Source: DATJLY01 sp035518375
Lineage (GTDB): Bacteria; Pseudomonadota; Alphaproteobacteria; ATCC43930; CGMCC-115725
NCBI GenBank assembly: GCA_035518375.1
Contig: DATIXQ010000107.1
Location: 1-64,000 of the forward strand
Reading direction: 5' to 3'
DNA: 64,000 bases
Shown here: in pieces, positions 24,684 to 32,414 of the stretch
Layout of the letters: each line of letters opens with the position of its first letter
Position numbering within the stretch: the stretch's first letter is position 1
Program-made: the position numbers and the translations under genes
Notes under the pieces: generated by a model
Told to the model about the DNA's origin: nothing
Databases searched by the model: none
The model's input: the letters and a program-made list of their open reading frames with translations, nothing else

Positions 24684-26902
24684 GGCGGGCCGAAGCGGTT
24701 GTCGCGCGGGAAGCCGCGCGGCGCCACGCGGCCCGCGCTCGCGCGCGCGCCCACCCAATTCGCGAGCTCGGTCTCGAGCCGCGTGCGCTCGCCCTGCTTC
24801 CAGCTCAGGCCCTCGGCGAGCGTGATGACCTTGGCGTCGGCGAGGCCGCCGTCATGGAAGCGCTGCAGGATGACGCCGCGGCCACGCGCCATCTCCGGCG
24901 CTTCGGCGAGCGGGAAGAGCAGGAGCTTGCGGTTGTCGCCGACGCACGCGACCGTGTCGCCCTCGGCCGGAACCGCGACGAGCGCCTGAGCCCCCTCGCC
25001 CGGCACCATCACCTGCTTGCCCGCGCGCGTCTGCGCCAGCACCTCGTCCGCCGGCACGACGAAGCCGCGCCCGTCATTCGCCGCCAGGAGCAGCTTCTGC
25101 CCCGCGACGTAGCGCAGCATCGCGACGACATCGTGCTCGTTGTCGAGATCGAGCATGAGGCGCAGCGGCTCGCCATGCCCGCGCCCGCCCGGCAGCTTGT
25201 CGGCGGCGAGCGTGTAGAAGCGCCCGTCCGTGGCAAAAACGAGAATGCGCTCGGTCGTGTCGGACTGGACGACGAAGCGCGGCCCGTCGCCCTCCTTGTA
25301 TTTGAGCTCGGCGAGATTGACGTTGTGGCCGCGGATCGCGCGGATCCAGCCTTTGGCCGAGCACACGATGGTCAAGGGCTCGCGCTCGACGAGCGCCTCG
25401 ACCGGAACCTGCACATCGGCGGGCGGCGCGCCGATCTCGGTGCGGCGGCGGCCAAGCGGCGTATTCGCGTATTCCTTCCTCAGCTCGATGATCTCGGCGC
25501 CCACCGCTTTCCATTGCCGCTTGTCGTCGCCCAGAAGCTCGTCCAGTTCCTTGCGCTCGGCCGCAAGCGCCGCCAGCTCCTTCTTGATCGCCATCTCCTC
25601 GAGCCGGCGGAGCGCCCGGAGCCGCGTGTTGAGGATCGCCTCGACCTGCACCTCCGTCAGCTTCCAGCGCTTCATCAGGCGCGCCTTCGGATCGTCCTCC
25701 TCGCGAATGATGCGGATCACCTCGTCGAGGTTGAGATAGACGATGATCTGGCCTTTGAGGATCTCGCTGCGCCGCGCGATTTCGTCGGCACGGAAGCGCG
25801 AGCGGCGCTGCAAGACTTCGCGGCGATGGTCGAGGAAGGCCTGGAGCGCCTCCTTCAATGACATGACGCGCGGCACGCTCGCCGCATCGAGCACATTCAT
25901 GTTGAGCGGAACGCGCCCCTCGAGCTCGGTCGCGCGGAAGAGCGATTCCATCAGCACGCCGGCATCGACGTTGCGCGATTTCGGCTCGAGCACGAGGCGG
26001 ACAGTCTCGGCCGATTCATCGCGCACATCGGCCAGAAGCGGCAGCTTCTTCTCCTCGAGAAGCTGCGCGATGCGCTCGATGAGGCGCGACTTCTGGACCT
26101 GGTACGGGATTTCCGTCACCACCACCTGGTAGAGCCCGTTCTTCAGCGCCTCGCGCTCCCAGCGCGCGCGCACGCGGAAGCTGCCGCGTCCGGTGGCATA
26201 AGCCTCGGCGATCGCGGCCGCGCTCTCGACAAGCACACCGCCCGTCGGGAAATCGGGCCCGCGCACGTGCTCCAGCAGCTCCGCGTCGCTTGCCCGCGGC
26301 TTCTTCACCAAAAGCTGGAGCGCGTCGCACAGCTCGACGATGTTGTGCGGCGGCACGCTCGTCGCCATGCCGACAGCGATGCCGGAGGCGCCGTTCGCCA
26401 AGAGGTTCGGGAAGCGCGCCGGCAGCACCAGCGGCTCGTTGTTCTCGCCGTCATAGGTTGCGCGGAAATCGACGGCGTTCTCGTCGATCCCTTGGAGCAG
26501 CGCTTCGGCGATCGCAGTGAGGCGGCTCTCGGTGTAGCGATAGGCGGCAGCGTTGTCGCCGTCGATGTTGCCGAAATTGCCTTGGCCGTCGACGAGCGGA
26601 TAGCGCTGCACGAAATCCTGCGCCAGGCGCACGAGCGCCTCGTAGACCGCGGCCTCGCCGTGCGGATGGAACTTGCCGATAACGTCGCCGACGACGCGCG
26701 CGCATTTCTTATAGCCCGAATTCGGATCGAGCTTCAGCTCGCGCATCGCATAGAGGAGCCGGCGGTGAACGGGTTTCAACCCATCGCGCACATCGGGAAG
26801 CGAGCGCGCGATGATGGTCGAGAGCGCGTAGGAGAGATAGCGCTCGCCCAACGCATCGGCGAACGGCACGTCGCGGGTTTCGGCCAGGGCGGTGGTGCTC
26901 AT
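24680..26902 (-). CDS. parC: DNA topoisomerase IV subunit A
   Basis: Cuts and rejoins DNA to unlink daughter chromosomes, working with ParE. The 740-residue protein has the catalytic Tyr123 in AYRYTESRLTAIAEAL, the breakage domain start YLSYALSTIIARSLPDVRDG, and the shorter, degenerate C-terminal beta-pinwheel expected for ParC rather than GyrA. In the quinolone-contact region KFHPHGEAAVYEAL, residues equivalent to E. coli D79 and S80 are Glu83 and Ala84, while E84 is kept (Glu88). The start MSTTALAETRDV overlaps the metallophosphoesterase stop by four bases. Confidence 0.95.
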   Translation of the reverse strand: MSTTALAETRDVPFADALGERYLSYALSTIIARSLPDVRDGLKPVHRRLLYAMRELKLDPNSGYKKCARVVGDVIGKFHPHGEAAVYEALVRLAQDFVQRYPLVDGQGNFGNIDGDNAAAYRYTESRLTAIAEALLQGIDENAVDFRATYDGENNEPLVLPARFPNLLANGASGIAVGMATSVPPHNIVELCDALQLLVKKPRASDAELLEHVRGPDFPTGGVLVESAAAIAEAYATGRGSFRVRARWEREALKNGLYQVVVTEIPYQVQKSRLIERIAQLLEEKKLPLLADVRDESAETVRLVLEPKSRNVDAGVLMESLFRATELEGRVPLNMNVLDAASVPRVMSLKEALQAFLDHRREVLQRRSRFRADEIARRSEILKGQIIVYLNLDEVIRIIREEDDPKARLMKRWKLTEVQVEAILNTRLRALRRLEEMAIKKELAALAAERKELDELLGDDKRQWKAVGAEIIELRKEYANTPLGRRRTEIGAPPADVQVPVEALVEREPLTIVCSAKGWIRAIRGHNVNLAELKYKEGDGPRFVVQSDTTERILVFATDGRFYTLAADKLPGGRGHGEPLRLMLDLDNEHDVVAMLRYVAGQKLLLAANDGRGFVVPADEVLAQTRAGKQVMVPGEGAQALVAVPAEGDTVACVGDNRKLLLFPLAEAPEMARGRGVILQRFHDGGLADAKVITLAEGLSWKQGERTRLETELANWVGARASAGRVAPRGFPRDNRFGPP

Positions 26903-27600
26903 GTCGGGGCAGATACTAACGCCTTCCGGCTCACGATGACGCGTCCTTCCGGCGTCAAGCGCACGACATTCACGGTCGCCTCGAGATCGGGCGAGCCCGA
27001 ATAATAGGCCTCGACCTCGCCGCGCCCGACCTTGGCGGCGCGGTTCCAATGGCCCAAAGCGACGTAGTCAGCACGAGTCGCAGCGATCTCGTCGTCGCTG
27101 ATGAGCCACGATGGCCGGAGCGCCGTCGCCGGATCGGGCTTAGGCTCGTAATGCCCGTGCGCCAGGACGACGTGCCAGCGCCGGCTGCGCCCGCGCGGCG
27201 ATTCGAGCGGCGCCATATTGCCGTAGTCGCGGTGCGCGCGCCCCCACACTTCGAGATCGAGCGCCGGGAAATGGACGCTCTCCTCGTGCGTGACGCCGAG
27301 GATGGCGAGGTTTGCGACGCGCGCGAGGTTGCCGCGGTGGAACGCCGACTCGGGGATCGCCGGATCGTGGTTGCCGGGCAGGATCACGACCGGCATGGCG
27401 GCCTCGGCGATCACAGCCGCCGTGCGCGCCAGAAGCTCGAGCGGCAAGCGGTTGTGCTCGAACGTGTCGCCGGCCAGCAGCAGCAGATCGGCGGCTTCCG
27501 CCCGCGCGGTCGCGACGACCGCGGCAAGCGCGGCGGTGCCGTCATCGGCAAGCGTATCCACATGCACGTCGGAGCTGTGGACGAGAACGACCTCTTTCAT
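26899..27600 (-). CDS. Calcineurin-like metallophosphoesterase (SbcD-like)
   Basis: A 233-residue soluble phosphoesterase. The binuclear metal site is complete: Asp11 and His13 in SSDVHVD, Asp45 in LAGDTFEHN, Asn77-His78 in LPGNHDP, His in LAHGHYE near 150, and GHWN near 183. It resembles the nuclease part of SbcD/Mre11 but is shorter and lacks an SbcC partner nearby, so its substrate (DNA end, nucleotide or other phosphoester) is open. It leads a run of overlapping genes through parC and tusA. Confidence 0.8.
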   Translation of the reverse strand: MKEVVLVHSSDVHVDTLADDGTAALAAVVATARAEAADLLLLAGDTFEHNRLPLELLARTAAVIAEAAMPVVILPGNHDPAIPESAFHRGNLARVANLAILGVTHEESVHFPALDLEVWGRAHRDYGNMAPLESPRGRSRRWHVVLAHGHYEPKPDPATALRPSWLISDDEIAATRADYVALGHWNRAAKVGRGEVEAYYSGSPDLEATVNVVRLTPEGRVIVSRKALVSAPT

Positions 27601-27656
27601 GCGCGCGAGGATAAAAGATTGCCCGCGCGGTTGCGAACCGGAAGTTTGGCGCGGGC

Positions 27657-28043
27657 TCAGGCGCCCGGAACGGCGAGGTGAAGGACGATCGCGAAGATCA
27701 GCATGCCGACCGAGACCGAAAGGATGGGCAGGAGCAGCTCAAGCATCGCCTCGCGCGCGGGCTCCTGGCCGGTATTCGAGACGAAATCGCCGTCGAGCCA
27801 GCGCCGCAGGCCGGGAAAGCCGATGACGCCGCGCCGCCGCCCGATGTGGCGCAGGACGCCGTAGAGCGTCGCCGTGACGACGACGAGCAGCGTGACCACC
27901 ACGAGCACCAGACCCTGATATTTGGGCCCGGCGAAGCCCCACCAGGCTGAGACGATGAGGAGCGCCGCGAGCGCCAGCACGATGCGATAAATCACAGGAT
28001 GAATGAAGACCGAGCGCTGATCGCCGTCGTTGGGCAAAGACAT
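27657..28043 (-). CDS. Small membrane protein of unknown function
   Basis: A 128-residue protein, start MSLPNDGDQRSVFIHPVIYR at 28043. Three hydrophobic segments are visible (about 20-38, 43-65 and 103-125), separated by a basic loop with RRRGVIGFPGLRRWLDGDF. The last segment follows REAMLELLLPILSVSVGMLI. I do not recognise the family. It is oriented with the parC run but separated from it by 56 bases. Confidence 0.7.
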   Translation of the reverse strand: MSLPNDGDQRSVFIHPVIYRIVLALAALLIVSAWWGFAGPKYQGLVLVVVTLLVVVTATLYGVLRHIGRRRGVIGFPGLRRWLDGDFVSNTGQEPAREAMLELLLPILSVSVGMLIFAIVLHLAVPGA

Positions 28044-28139
28044 CGCGGGTGCCTCCCGATTGGCTCGCTCTTCGGCCAACGCGGGCGGCGGCGCGATGAT
28101 GCGCAATTCGACCTGCGGCTTAAGAGGATGCCGGCTTCT

Positions 28140-29486
28140 TTACTCGTGCGATGCGGCCGTCGCCAGCTCGGCTAAAGACACCATCGTCGCGCGCGCATTG
28201 TCTTCGAGCCGCGCGCGCACGCCTTCGAAGATCATGCGGCCGAGCCCGCTCTGGTAAAGCCAGAGGCTGTTCTGGTGGCCGTCGAAAGACGGCTCGCCCG
28301 CCAGTTCGCCCCACGGGACATAGCCGGTGCCGAGCCCGACGCCGAACAGGCCCGGCAGCGCCGTCCCGTCGGTGCGCACGAGCCGGCTCATGCGATCGAC
28401 CGCAACGCGGCCCCCATCGGCCGCCAGCGATATGCGCCCGCCGGTCGGGCCATAGACCGGCACGGTGTTCGGTTGATATCCGAGCGCCGGCACGATGAGC
28501 GCCGCCTCGTCGAAAATGTTCCTGAGTTTTTCCGGGGTCTGGCTGGCGACCGGCACGAGCCGCACGCGCGGCTCGGGCGCGGCGCCGGGCCGGCCGGCGA
28601 TGCGCCGCCACAGCTCGCGCCCATCGTTGCGCAATCCTCCCATGCGATGGACGCGTCCGGTCATGGGACACACGTCGCGCGCGGTGTATGTAAATCTGTC
28701 CGCGCGCGCCTCGCCTTCGTTGCCGTAGAAGATACGCTGCGGCCGGCGATGCACGATCGTGATGTCGCCCTCTGCGAAGGCTACGCCGGAGAACTTGTTG
28801 AGCAGCACCCACGCCGCGGAAAAGGCGCTGTGCGAACCGCCGACGATCACCACCTTCGGGCGCTTCGCCGCAGCGAGGATGCGCGTGGCCTCGGCGATGC
28901 CCGGCGGCTTCAGCAGCTGCCCGCTCGGCACGATCTTCTCGCGCGCTTGATCGGCGAGCCGCACGCCCGGCACAAGCTCGCGCGAGAGGCGGGCCGTGAT
29001 GTCCTGATGGCCGCCGAGGCCGAATACGACCGCGCGCGCAGCGAGCGTCTCGCCGCCCTTGAGTTGCACTGTGACGCCGCCATCGAAGCCGAGACGCACG
29101 GAACTCGCCTCGTCGCGAGCCACGCGACAGCCGCGCGCGTTCGCCACGGTCGGCGCCAGCGCCTCGCCGAGGCATCGCTCGAAATCCGCGATGAGCTGCA
29201 GCGGCGGATATAGATGCCGCATCGCTTCGAGCTTGCGCGTCGGTCCGGCATCGAGGACAGGCGCGAATGCGTCGCGCGCCGCATCCCCATCGAGACATTC
29301 GAGGAATGACGTGCCGGGCGAATCCGCGTTGATTACATAACCGTCGAGCGAACCGCCAAACTTCGCGCTGCGCTCCACGACCGCGACGCCCTGCTCCAGG
29401 AGCCATCCCAGCTTGCCGTGCTGCGCCGCCCACACAAGCGGCCCCGTGCCGGCCGGCCCGCCGCCGAGAATCACAAGACCGTACAT
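28140..29486 (-). CDS. FAD/NAD(P)-binding oxidoreductase, monooxygenase-like
   Basis: A 448-residue two-dinucleotide flavoprotein. FAD binds at GLVILGGGPAGTGPL near the N-terminus. A second nucleotide site, KVVIVGGSHSAFSAAWVLL near 210, has the GGSHSAF form seen in class B flavin monooxygenase-like and lysine/ornithine N-hydroxylase-like proteins. The end carries GLFGVGLGTGYVPWGEL near 395. A perfect Shine-Dalgarno (AAGGAGGTGC) fixes the ATG at 29486. The substrate is unknown. It is divergent from the dienelactone hydrolase across 213 bases that hold no other gene. Confidence 0.7.
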   Translation of the reverse strand: MYGLVILGGGPAGTGPLVWAAQHGKLGWLLEQGVAVVERSAKFGGSLDGYVINADSPGTSFLECLDGDAARDAFAPVLDAGPTRKLEAMRHLYPPLQLIADFERCLGEALAPTVANARGCRVARDEASSVRLGFDGGVTVQLKGGETLAARAVVFGLGGHQDITARLSRELVPGVRLADQAREKIVPSGQLLKPPGIAEATRILAAAKRPKVVIVGGSHSAFSAAWVLLNKFSGVAFAEGDITIVHRRPQRIFYGNEGEARADRFTYTARDVCPMTGRVHRMGGLRNDGRELWRRIAGRPGAAPEPRVRLVPVASQTPEKLRNIFDEAALIVPALGYQPNTVPVYGPTGGRISLAADGGRVAVDRMSRLVRTDGTALPGLFGVGLGTGYVPWGELAGEPSFDGHQNSLWLYQSGLGRMIFEGVRARLEDNARATMVSLAELATAASHE

Positions 29487-29699
29487 GCACCTCCTTCACA
29501 CCGCGCAACCGCCGCGCGCGACGCAGCAAACATCACAAAGAAAACACTGTTCCGTGGACCACCTGTCGCAGAGCCGAGTGCGAGCGATGACGGGGCCGGT
29601 GATCTGCGATAATCTTTCGTGCCGCGGCCGCTCTGAGAAACGGCGTGACCCGCTGCGAGATTTCTGCGAAACGGCGCATCGAAAAGGCGGAGGAAATTT

Positions 29700-30425
29700 A
29701 TGGCGCTCATCGAACGCCCTTTGGGATATAGCCTCGACGGCCACCAGTTCGACGGCATTCTCGTCTACGACGACAGCGTCAAGTCGAAGCGACCGGCAGT
29801 TCTCATGCAGCCCGATTGGGACGGCGCCGGGGCCAAGGCCGTGGGCCAGGCGAAAATCGTCGCCGGCCAGGATTACGTCGTCTATGTCGCCGACATGTTC
29901 GGCGATGGTTACAAGCCCGGCAATTTCGATCAGAAGATGACGGCGTCAAGATTCGTCCACGACGACATCGCGCGCTCACGCGCGCGCGGCAACAAGGCAA
30001 TGGATGTGTTTCTCGCCGAGGGCCAGAAGCTCGGCCTCATCGATCCGGCGCGCGCGGCGGGCATCGGCTATTGCTTCGGCGCCGGGTGCCTCTTCGACCT
30101 CGCGCGCGAGGGCCGCGCCTTCAAGGCGCTCACGGCATTTCACATCACCTATCCCGGCACGACCGATCCCGCAGGCGCGGCCAAGGTCAAAGGGGCGGTG
30201 CTGGTGATCCATGGCGCCGAGGATCCGGTGACGCCGCGCCCGGCAATCCACGCGCTCGAGGCCGAGCTCGACGCCGCCAAGGTGACATGGCAGACGGTGA
30301 TGTTCAGCGGCGCCTGCCACTCCTTCTGCGACCCCGAGGCGAAGGCGGCGCCGACGCTCTACGACCCTGCGCTCGCCAAGCGCTCCTACACGCTCATGCG
30401 GAATTTCTTCGCCGACCATCTCTGA
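29700..30425 (+). CDS. Dienelactone hydrolase family protein
   Basis: A 241-residue alpha/beta hydrolase. The family's unusual cysteine nucleophile is Cys125 in GIGYCFGAGC, with Asp175 in IHGAEDPVTP and His207 in FSGACHSFCDP completing the triad. The classical enzyme opens dienelactones in chlorocatechol breakdown; many homologues act on other lactones or esters, and no chlorocatechol genes lie nearby. A GGAGG site precedes the ATG closely. Confidence 0.88.
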   Translation: MALIERPLGYSLDGHQFDGILVYDDSVKSKRPAVLMQPDWDGAGAKAVGQAKIVAGQDYVVYVADMFGDGYKPGNFDQKMTASRFVHDDIARSRARGNKAMDVFLAEGQKLGLIDPARAAGIGYCFGAGCLFDLAREGRAFKALTAFHITYPGTTDPAGAAKVKGAVLVIHGAEDPVTPRPAIHALEAELDAAKVTWQTVMFSGACHSFCDPEAKAAPTLYDPALAKRSYTLMRNFFADHL

Positions 30426-30428
30426 GCG

Positions 30429-30473
30429 GGGTGCCGCTGGCGACCGGTCCTTGATCCGGTCGCGGCCGCACCC
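30429..30473 (+). terminator. Terminator-like hairpin after the dienelactone hydrolase gene
   Basis: Arms GGGTGC...CGACCGG and CCGGTCG...GCACCC pair over about 13 base pairs with a small internal loop, starting four bases after the stop codon. No T-run follows, so intrinsic termination would be weak. Confidence 0.4.
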
Positions 30474-30554
30474 TATGTACGCATTATGAGTTCGACGATC
30501 CGCTTATTCTTCGCTCCTCGCGCCGGCGCGGGGGCCAGGGCCGGCGTTTGGGCA

Positions 30555-30590
30555 CTCGCCCTGGGCTCCTGCTTTCGCGGGAGCGGCGAG
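30555..30590. repeat. Hairpin or repeat between convergent genes
   Basis: CTCGCC pairs with GGCGAG, with an inner CTCC / GGAG stem around GCTTTCGC. The core CTCCTGCTTTCGCGGGAG resembles common intergenic palindromes of alphaproteobacteria. It may help end transcription from the convergent neighbours. The remainder of 30591-30668 is AT-rich with no gene. Confidence 0.4.
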
Positions 30591-30668
30591 TTTCGCGAAA
30601 TTACCGAACGAACCCAATTTCTCATCTGAAATAAGAGAAATACAGTTTACAAGATTGATTTTATGACA

Positions 30669-32291
30669 TTATCCCCTCACTCGATCGATGAGGGCGAGCG
30701 CGTCCGCAGGCGCCTCGGTGCCGCGCCAGGCGACGTGACCGTCAGGCCGCACCAGAACGAGCGGGCGCTCGTAGAGCTCGGCCACCCTGGGATCGGCGAG
30801 CGCTACCGTCGTGAACGGCACGCCGCGCCGGCGCGCCGCCGCGGCAAGGTCCTCGCCCTCGGGCGCGCCCGTGCCGAGCCTGAGCAGCACGAAACCCTCG
30901 CCGAACAGGTCGAGCGTCGTCTTGCCGTCGCCGATCCAGGCGTGCGGCGCCCGCGCGCCGGGCCGGCTCGTCGGCCGGAAAGACGCGCGGTAGTCGACCG
31001 GCGCGAGCCCCTCCTCCGCCGCCACGACCGGCGAGCCGTCGTAGCAGAAGCCGATGCGCAGGCCGAGGCTGCCGGACATGCGGTTGTTGGGCCTGATGCC
31101 TTCGATCGACTGGCGCGCAAGGCCGCGCGCCCGCTCGCCCGCCGGCCCCTCGAGCGCGAGCTCGGCGCCGCCCGGCACGTCAATCGTCTCGTAGAACAGC
31201 TCGGAGCAGAAGGAGGTGTTGCGCTGCGCCACGGGCCGGCGCTCGATCCCATAGGAGTCGAGCAGCCGCTCGCCGCCCCAGCCATCATGGACCGCGGCAA
31301 GCTTCCAGCCGAGATCGACCGCGTCGGCGAGGCCCGTGTTCATGCCGAGCCCGCCCGTCGGCGAATTCTGGTGCGCCGCATCGCCGGCGAGGAAGACGCG
31401 CCCGCGCCGATATTCCTCGGCCACGAATTCGAGCCGGTCCCAACGCAACACGGCATAGATCTCGTGCGCGAAGGGCGCGCCGATCGCGCGCGCGACACAG
31501 GCATTTGCGTCGAAGCCATCGTCGAGCCCGGTCAGCACGGTGAGACGCCACAGCTCCCGCCCGTCGATCGCGATCATCTCCGACCAGCAGCCGGCCGCGT
31601 CGCAGAAGCGGTACATCCGGCCCCAGCCCTTGTCGTGCATGCGGCCCAGTTCTTCCGAGCGGATATAGACGGTGACGCTCTTGTCGAGTTGGCCCGCGCC
31701 GCCGAGGCCGACGCCCAAGCGCTCGCGTACGACGCTTTGCGCGCCGTCGCAGCCAACGAGCCAGCGCGCGCTGATGCGGCTCTTCTCGCCCGTCCGCACA
31801 TCGGCCACGGTCGCGACGACGCGGTCCCCCTCCTCGGCAAAGTCTTCGAGCCGCGTCAGGTAGCGGAGCTCGACCTTCGGGATGGTGCGTGCGAAGTCGC
31901 GCAGGATCGGATCGAAATAGAGCTGCGGGCAATGCCGGTCGCGTACCGGCGAGAACGGATGCGTGGGCTCGGCGTCGTAGGACGGGATGCGGTGACGGCC
32001 CAGCTCATAGCCCACCATCGTCGTCACGTAGATGAGATCGAGGGGCAGATGGTGTGGCCAACCCGCCTCGATCACGCGCTCGGCGATGCCCCAGCGGCGG
32101 CAGAACTCCATGCTGCGGATGTGCACGTTCGACATTTTCGGCACCGAGATCGTGCCGTCGCGCTGCTCGACCAGGATGACACTGACGCCGCGCAAGCCCA
32201 GCTCGATCGCGAGGCCGAGCCCGACCGGCCCGCCGCCGCAAATGAGGACCGCGGCATCGACAGTCACTGCATCGTTATTTGCATTCGTCAT
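30669..32291 (-). CDS. FAD-dependent aromatic hydroxylase (MhpA/phenol hydroxylase type)
   Basis: A 540-residue group A flavin monooxygenase. The GxGxxG dinucleotide fold is AAVLICGGGPVGLGLAIELG near 13-32, the DG motif VGCDGAQSVVR lies near 173, and the GD motif FLAGDAAHQNSPTGGLGMNT near 300. The C-terminal thioredoxin-like extension (RPDGHVAWRG near the end) is typical of this subgroup. It likely adds oxygen to an aromatic or polyketide ring using NAD(P)H. The substrate is unknown and no ring-cleavage gene is adjacent. It is divergent from the CHAT operon. Confidence 0.85.
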   Translation of the reverse strand: MTNANNDAVTVDAAVLICGGGPVGLGLAIELGLRGVSVILVEQRDGTISVPKMSNVHIRSMEFCRRWGIAERVIEAGWPHHLPLDLIYVTTMVGYELGRHRIPSYDAEPTHPFSPVRDRHCPQLYFDPILRDFARTIPKVELRYLTRLEDFAEEGDRVVATVADVRTGEKSRISARWLVGCDGAQSVVRERLGVGLGGAGQLDKSVTVYIRSEELGRMHDKGWGRMYRFCDAAGCWSEMIAIDGRELWRLTVLTGLDDGFDANACVARAIGAPFAHEIYAVLRWDRLEFVAEEYRRGRVFLAGDAAHQNSPTGGLGMNTGLADAVDLGWKLAAVHDGWGGERLLDSYGIERRPVAQRNTSFCSELFYETIDVPGGAELALEGPAGERARGLARQSIEGIRPNNRMSGSLGLRIGFCYDGSPVVAAEEGLAPVDYRASFRPTSRPGARAPHAWIGDGKTTLDLFGEGFVLLRLGTGAPEGEDLAAAARRRGVPFTTVALADPRVAELYERPLVLVRPDGHVAWRGTEAPADALALIDRVRG

Positions 32292-32373
32292 GATCGCTGT
32301 AACACTCGTAAAAGCTCGATAAAAGCCACACCCGCGGGGCCAAGTTCTTGCTTTTGAATCATTTGCACAGCCT

Positions 32374-32379
32374 TATAAT
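32374..32379 (+). promoter_or_regulatory. Probable -10 box of the CHAT/cyclase operon
   Basis: A perfect TATAAT lies 35 bases before the TTG start of the CHAT gene, in the only AT-rich stretch of the divergent spacer (32292-32414). The -35 is not clear; TTGCTT lies 20 bases upstream, which is too far for a standard site, so an activator may be needed. Confidence 0.4.
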
Positions 32380-32414
32380 AGGAAGACCAGAAAATTAATA
32401 AACGAGGACGACGT

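Noticed and set aside
27657..28106. Longer start for the small membrane protein (to 28106)
   Set aside because: The added residues (RIIAPPPALAEERANREAP) look non-coding; MSLPNDGDQ at 28043 is a more natural beginning.
30663..32357. A 564-codon frame antisense to the aromatic hydroxylase
   Set aside because: Shadow of a strongly supported flavoprotein; no recognisable domain in the translated product.
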